The notes under the pieces are model-generated. The model was not told the DNA's origin, did not search any database, and saw nothing but the letters and a program-made list of their open reading frames with translations. From Sinotaia quadrata (Eukaryota > Mollusca > Gastropoda > Architaenioglossa > Viviparidae), in NCBI GenBank assembly GCA_028829895.1, contig CM054178.1, positions 83,819,558 to 83,883,557 of the forward strand: 64,000 bases of DNA, read 5' to 3'. Positions 59,440-64,000 of this stretch are shown here, one piece after another (position 1 is the first letter of the stretch; each line of letters starts with the position of its first letter). The position numbers and the translations under genes were made by a program.

Positions 59440-59995
59440 TGATTATGATAACACAGTTTACGTCAGGTGAGACTGATTATTTCTTTGTTTGGTAGTGAGT
59501 AAGGATGATTATCTCTTTATGTGGTTCAAAGTGAGCAAGGTTGTATAAAGTGGAGTGTGAGGCTAATTATGTCAATTGACTGTTAAGTGGAGTGTGAGGC
59601 TAATTATATAAACTAAGTGGTACCGAGTGGAGCGCGAGGCTGATTATATCTCTTTGAGCTATACAAAATGGAGCATGAAGCTGATTATGTCTCTTTGAGA
59701 GGTACGAATGGAGTGCGAGGTTGATTATGTCTCTTTGAGAGGTACGAATGGAGTGCGAGGTTGACGAGGTTGATTATTTCTCTGTGAGTGGTACCAAGTG
59801 GAGTGCGAGGCTGATTACATCTCTTTGAGCTGTACAAAGTGGAGCGTGAGGCAGATTATATTCCTTTGAGAGGTACGACGCAGAGTGCGAGTCTGATTTT
59901 TACCTTTTGAGTGGTAATGGAGTGGATTGTAGACTAATTATATCCCTTTGATTGGTACGAAGTGGAGTGCAAAGCTGATAATGTCGCTTGAGTGA
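59440..59995. repeat. Degenerate 43-62-bp array (ggagtgcgaggctgattat...)
   Basis: Units share gtggagtgcgaggctgatta and t(c/t)tctttgagnggtac. An exact block (ggagtgcgaggttgattatg and its tail) is duplicated at about 59708-59790, and one unit has gttgacgag added. Older at both ends, younger in the centre. Confidence 0.8.
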
Positions 59996-60047
59996 TAAGA
60001 TTTGGAACCTGTTCCTCGACATGATCGCACTTGCTCAGATTTACACA

Positions 60048-60057
60048 CTTACACACA

Positions 60058-60124
<67 letters not shown>

Positions 60125-60178
60125 CACAAAACACACACACACACACCCCACAAAACACAAACACATATATAAACACAA
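60048..60178. repeat. (AC)n microsatellite with cccacaaa interruptions
   Basis: A pure AC run at about 60066-60121 is followed by ccccacaaaacacacac twice and an acac/atat tail. Cys/Val frames on the minus strand and Thr/His frames on the plus strand are translations. Confidence 0.97.
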
Positions 60179-61610
60179 ATGAAACAAGTTCCCACCCGTT
60201 TCCATAATATATCTGTCAGAGAAAAAGAGAGAGAGAAAAGAGAGAGGGAGGGAGAGAAGAAAGAAGGTATAAACATAGAGTGTGTGGGTGCTTGCATTTA
60301 AATAAGTTTTATCTCTAGACAACTGCAGTCTTTCAATTTTGAGATCAAACGAGGGAGACACAAATAAAAGTAACCTAATTTAGTTTGCTTCTCCTTTTCC
60401 GCGTGTGTCTGGCATGGTGGAGGAAGATGGCTGTCTACAAAGTTTTACCCTGTTGCTTAGCTGGAAAACTTTAGCAGCACAATTACTTCCAGTAAAATTG
60501 TATTTTGTTTCCATCTTAATTTTTATTTATTTAGACATTGTGATAATTTTATTCTGCTTGGGTAATTTTTTCTTACTTGTACCCTTACTGTTCTTGACAG
60601 AAAAATATTTAATACTCTATTAATAAAACCGTTTGCTCGGATGGCATAAATTTCAAAGGATTCTTGTTCTGCGACCTTTGCAGTGGAAATGTTTATTTCT
60701 TCGAAGACCTGTTGTAATTTTGTAATCGAATGGTGCCAGAAGAGCTCTGTCTTTAACAGCTGACAGAACTTGTTCTGTCGTGACGTCTGTAACTTTCAAG
60801 ATAACCAGCGACTTTAAAACTTTGTAGTTCTACGTCACTTGCAAGATAGCCAGCGACTTCACGACTTTGTAGTTCGCGTCGGTTGATATTCTACAAATAA
60901 CCAGTTGTGATAGTCACTTGACTGCTGTCGACTGATTCAGTGTCAAGCATGCGTGTGTCAATTTTTGTCTGTGTGACTATGCAATCTGGTGGAATTTAAG
61001 TGCGGCGAGTTTTAAGAGCTGTAAGAAAATTCAGCGTCAATTGCTTTTGTTCACTGAAATGATCGCTAAACATTAATTGAATCAATGACTAGCTTAATTC
61101 ATGCACCATAAGTGCTAACCCTTTAGCTTCTCTTACAAATCAACAGACTGTTTATCACACATCAATAAACTGTCTTATCACTTCTAATCTCTCCTCCTTC
61201 CTTAAATTCAAAGAGTTTCAGAAGGTTAACTTGTGATCTTAATTTGCTGATGCACGTTATTTGTTTGCACATACCTCACAAAGCTAAGACAAATATCTAC
61301 TGCACATTTGCTAATATTTTCTATTTGGCTCTTAAACAAGCGTCATACATGTACACACATTTATGAATATACTGCATTCATTCAATATAATATATTCCTC
61401 CTTAAATGTATATATATATATATTTATGCATGAAATGATACACGTATTCTATAACTACATACGTTTGTGTAAACTAAGTGAAACCTGGTGAATAAAATTT
61501 AAAGGTTACATGTGTGTTAGGGCGAATGCAGTTACTCCCCTTATTGGTTAGTGGTCTTGTGTAGACCGTGAAATAAAAATTTAATTCTGGCTCCATGCTT
61601 TTCCCGTGAC
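60179..61610. other. Unique sequence with a GA tract and a 45-bp duplication
   Basis: GA-rich run at 60221-60262. gccagcgactt(c/t)..gactttgtagttc is duplicated at about 60798-60876. A TA-rich run lies at 61410-61424. A 72-codon frame (60405-60623) ends in a hydrophobic stretch but has no recognisable family. No gene supported. Confidence 0.4.
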
Positions 61611-62060
61611 ATTAGCTAAGCCAAAACAGACTAAGTCAAAACTAGCTAAGCCAAAACAGATTAGGTCAAAACTAGCAACTAAAAATGTCAAAACTAGCTA
61701 AGCCAAAACAGACTAAATCAAAACTTGCTAACCCGAAACAAAGTCTAAATTAGCTGGCTAAGCCAAAGCAGACTAAGTCAAAACTAGCTGATGAAAGCTA
61801 GCTAAGACTAAACAGACTAAGTCAAAGCTAGCTAAAGCTAACTAAGCTAAAACACACTAAGTCCAAACTAACTATGCCTAAACAGATTAAGTCAAAACTA
61901 GCTAAGCCAAAACAAAGTCAAAACTGACTAAGCCAAAACAGACTAAGTCAAAACTAAGCCAAAACAAAGTCAAAACTGACTAAGCCAAAACAAAGTCAAA
62001 ACTGACTAAGCCAAAACAGACTAAGTCAAAACTAAGCCGAAACAAAATCAAAACGTGTAG
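61611..62060. repeat. 30-bp array (taagccaaaacagactaagtcaaaactagc), degenerate
   Basis: The unit is taagccaaaacagactaagt then caaaactagc. Units vary in length by loss of gacta or of the tail. At 61905-62040 a modified form (aagccaaaacaaagtcaaaa) recurs and makes a second-order pattern. No frame of note. Confidence 0.9.
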
Positions 62061-64000
62061 CAAAGCAGCTGACTCAAATCCTGGCTTTTCTCACAATACT
62101 ATAAATAGATGAGGAGGGTACACTAAGCATGTGTACATCTGAAATTCTAATCTCACTCCTCTTCATTCACATATTTCAGACATACATACTCATTAATAAA
62201 ACATATATTCTCATATACTCAAACTATATTAATTATTTTTAAAGAAATATTATTTCCAAATGAAGAAAAGCCAGAAAAATTGGCATTCTTCTCAGCAGAA
62301 ACTAATTTTCACAGACTACGTCATTGGTTACGTCACATAATGTTCGTGAAATGCTATTAAGTAAGCGTCAATGCGGATTCTATTAATTGTTGTCCAATTC
62401 AGAACGCATTTCGTAAAAGCCCTCTGAACTCCACTTTCCCAGTAGTTCTCTCCCCTTGTTATTACTTTCTGATCTCACTCATCAGTGCTTCCACTTAGTG
62501 ACAGGAGTGAGTCTTGATACCTGGCCTTTTGCCAACTCACTCGTTAGGGTCTCGCATGCTTCCCATTGACTTTCACTGTCGACTTAATTGCCACGGCAAT
62601 TATACAACCAACGTCGCCTGCATTCTACACTGCCGACCAACTGACCCACTGACATCCGGTAAGCATGCTTTAACATCCACGCATTTTCACTCAGTTCTTG
62701 CATTGAAACATTCATAGGAATTTTTTTGTTGTGTGTGTGTCACAAAGGAATTTCCGGTTTTATGACAAGAAATGCTGATGTCATTTCCACTGCAGTTTAT
62801 TTTTCTTTCTATCCTGTTCTTCCATGATGGCTTGAATATATCTAGTGTGTATCTTGGCTAGCTTAATAATAATGCTTTCTTGTATTTTCGTTGGGGCGTG
62901 CATTAGCATGTTTGTGATTTTAATGTGGTTTACCAGTTGTTTTGCAGTGTGTGTTGCTGCTGTTTGTTCATTGCTGTTTTGGATTGTCTTCGATGGGGTC
63001 TGATCCTCGTGACGCTTTTTATGCCCTCATACAAAGGCACTGCTCTTCTTTAGTTAGATCTATACTGGAAGCACCCGCTTTGTTATTCTCTGGTCTCTGT
63101 AATCACAATCTCATCGCGCTTTAAGTGGACTGTGGACCTTTAGGTTGTGTTCTTGGTGTCTAGACAGGTGCTATTTGCTCGTCGTTCTATCTCTAATATC
63201 TTAGTGACGTCACGAGTATATTTACACACGGATCTTTACTTCTTTAAGTGGCGCTAGATATTGATGGTGTCTATTGGATTCGCTTCCAGACATGTATCAT
63301 TCATTTTGTCTTTATGTGTCTGATGAGTAAAAGGCTGGCTCTGATAGTAACAAGATACTATACGCGTGTTGTTCTCTCGAGTCCAATTCCCACCTCATCC
63401 CCATGGCTTTGGTTGTGTTCTACTTGCCCATTGTCCACTAGAACCAATATCAATGCGTAGCACAGAATAATTTGGGCAACATCTGATCAGATTTGGAACC
63501 ATATAAACTTTTCACTATCATGAATGGAGTGTGTGGACGTAATTTTAGAAGCAGCCATTTTTTTCTCCTCTGAAAGACTGTCACATAATGGCTTATGTAG
63601 CACCCCCCCATCTCTTTAAAAAGCAGACTACATACAAACCTACCTTCTAGAAAGGCTGACCCGTATCCTCGGGCTGGAAACATACCTGGATGTTCCAGAT
63701 ACTTGCTCAAACGAACCAATCAAAGTGCAGCTCAGCCAAACGTACAAAAAACCCACCTGTAAATTGTCAGTTGAATGCAGCTGACCATTGAGGCAATACG
63801 TATTTTGGCTCTCGGCCTTAATAAGAATCATATTACTAACCCTTTCTGCCAGTTATCAACACAGCAGCAACCAGCCTCTGTATATATTAATACCGAATAT
63901 TGGCACTTTAACTGAGACCTTATCTGAGATATTGATCGAAGAGCGTTGAGCTGTGAATCAACGCCAAAACAGCACCACTTTATCTTGGATGTTTACTTTG
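62061..64000. other. Unique sequence, no supported gene
   Basis: Five to six short frames (60-89 codons) occur on both strands, none with a motif I recognise. A C run lies at 63603-63609. G+C rises slightly at 62430-62680 and 63640-63740, but no splice-bounded exon can be argued. Confidence 0.4.

Noticed and set aside
60041..60361. Cys/Val-rich frames next to the AC run
   Set aside because: Direct translation of the AC microsatellite.

Overview
The window reads as non-coding nuclear DNA from an animal. It is AT-rich, and I found no gene that I can support: no convincing CDS, no operon, no rRNA, no tRNA and no CRISPR array. CpG is not obviously depleted. Long AC, ATCT, GATA, CTTT and ATC microsatellites, poly-C runs, many minisatellites and dispersed transposon-like repeats together suggest an invertebrate. 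A mollusc or another lophotrochozoan would fit, but that is inference from texture and not from a marker gene. Almost every open reading frame of 60-168 codons is either a tandem array read in frame or a chance frame in AT-rich DNA.

Two layers dominate. The first is tandem repeats, with more than thirty distinct arrays whose units run from 2 to about 133 bp. The cleanest are a 27-bp array (7964-8613), a 41-bp array (9362-10470, about 27 copies), a 22/23-bp array enclosing a 47-bp array (18718-19560), a 23-bp array with an older degenerate shoulder (20500-22143), a 79-bp array (25009-25257), a 56-bp array (27535-28040), a 51-bp array (28142-28387), a 34-bp array (29641-30009), 52-bp and 65-bp arrays (37715-38567), a 48-bp array (44534-44917), a 60-bp array (46290-46732), a 26-bp array (51980-52409) and a 63-bp array (58254-58500). 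Between them lie heavily decayed arrays, at about 1.5, 5, 13.9, 31.4-34, 43, 49.7, 59.5 and 61.8 kb.

The second layer is one dispersed repeat family seen seven times (12.3, 15.6, 32.4, 39.2, 39.9-41.3 reversed, 43.7 and 57.0 kb). Full copies are about 1.1-1.4 kb. They start TGTGG, carry a conserved AATAAATTTATT palindrome in their 3' half and end GTGTCACA. The best reading is a family of solo long terminal repeats (LTRs) or a non-autonomous element. One copy sits inside an old tandem array, and two abut in opposite orientation. A separate 390-bp unit with 37-bp terminal inverted repeats (50978-51367) looks like a small DNA-transposon derivative.

The rest (for example 2.3-3.7, 30-31.4, 35.4-37.7, 53.3-55 and 62-64 kb) is unique, mostly AT-rich sequence. 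A few stretches richer in G+C (3.38-3.72, 29.5-29.64, 52.8-53.15, 55.87-56.1 and 57.57-58.08 kb) are the only places where I would look for an exon or regulatory element. I found no new multi-gene system here. What is unusual is the density and variety of independent minisatellites and the way they nest with the dispersed elements.
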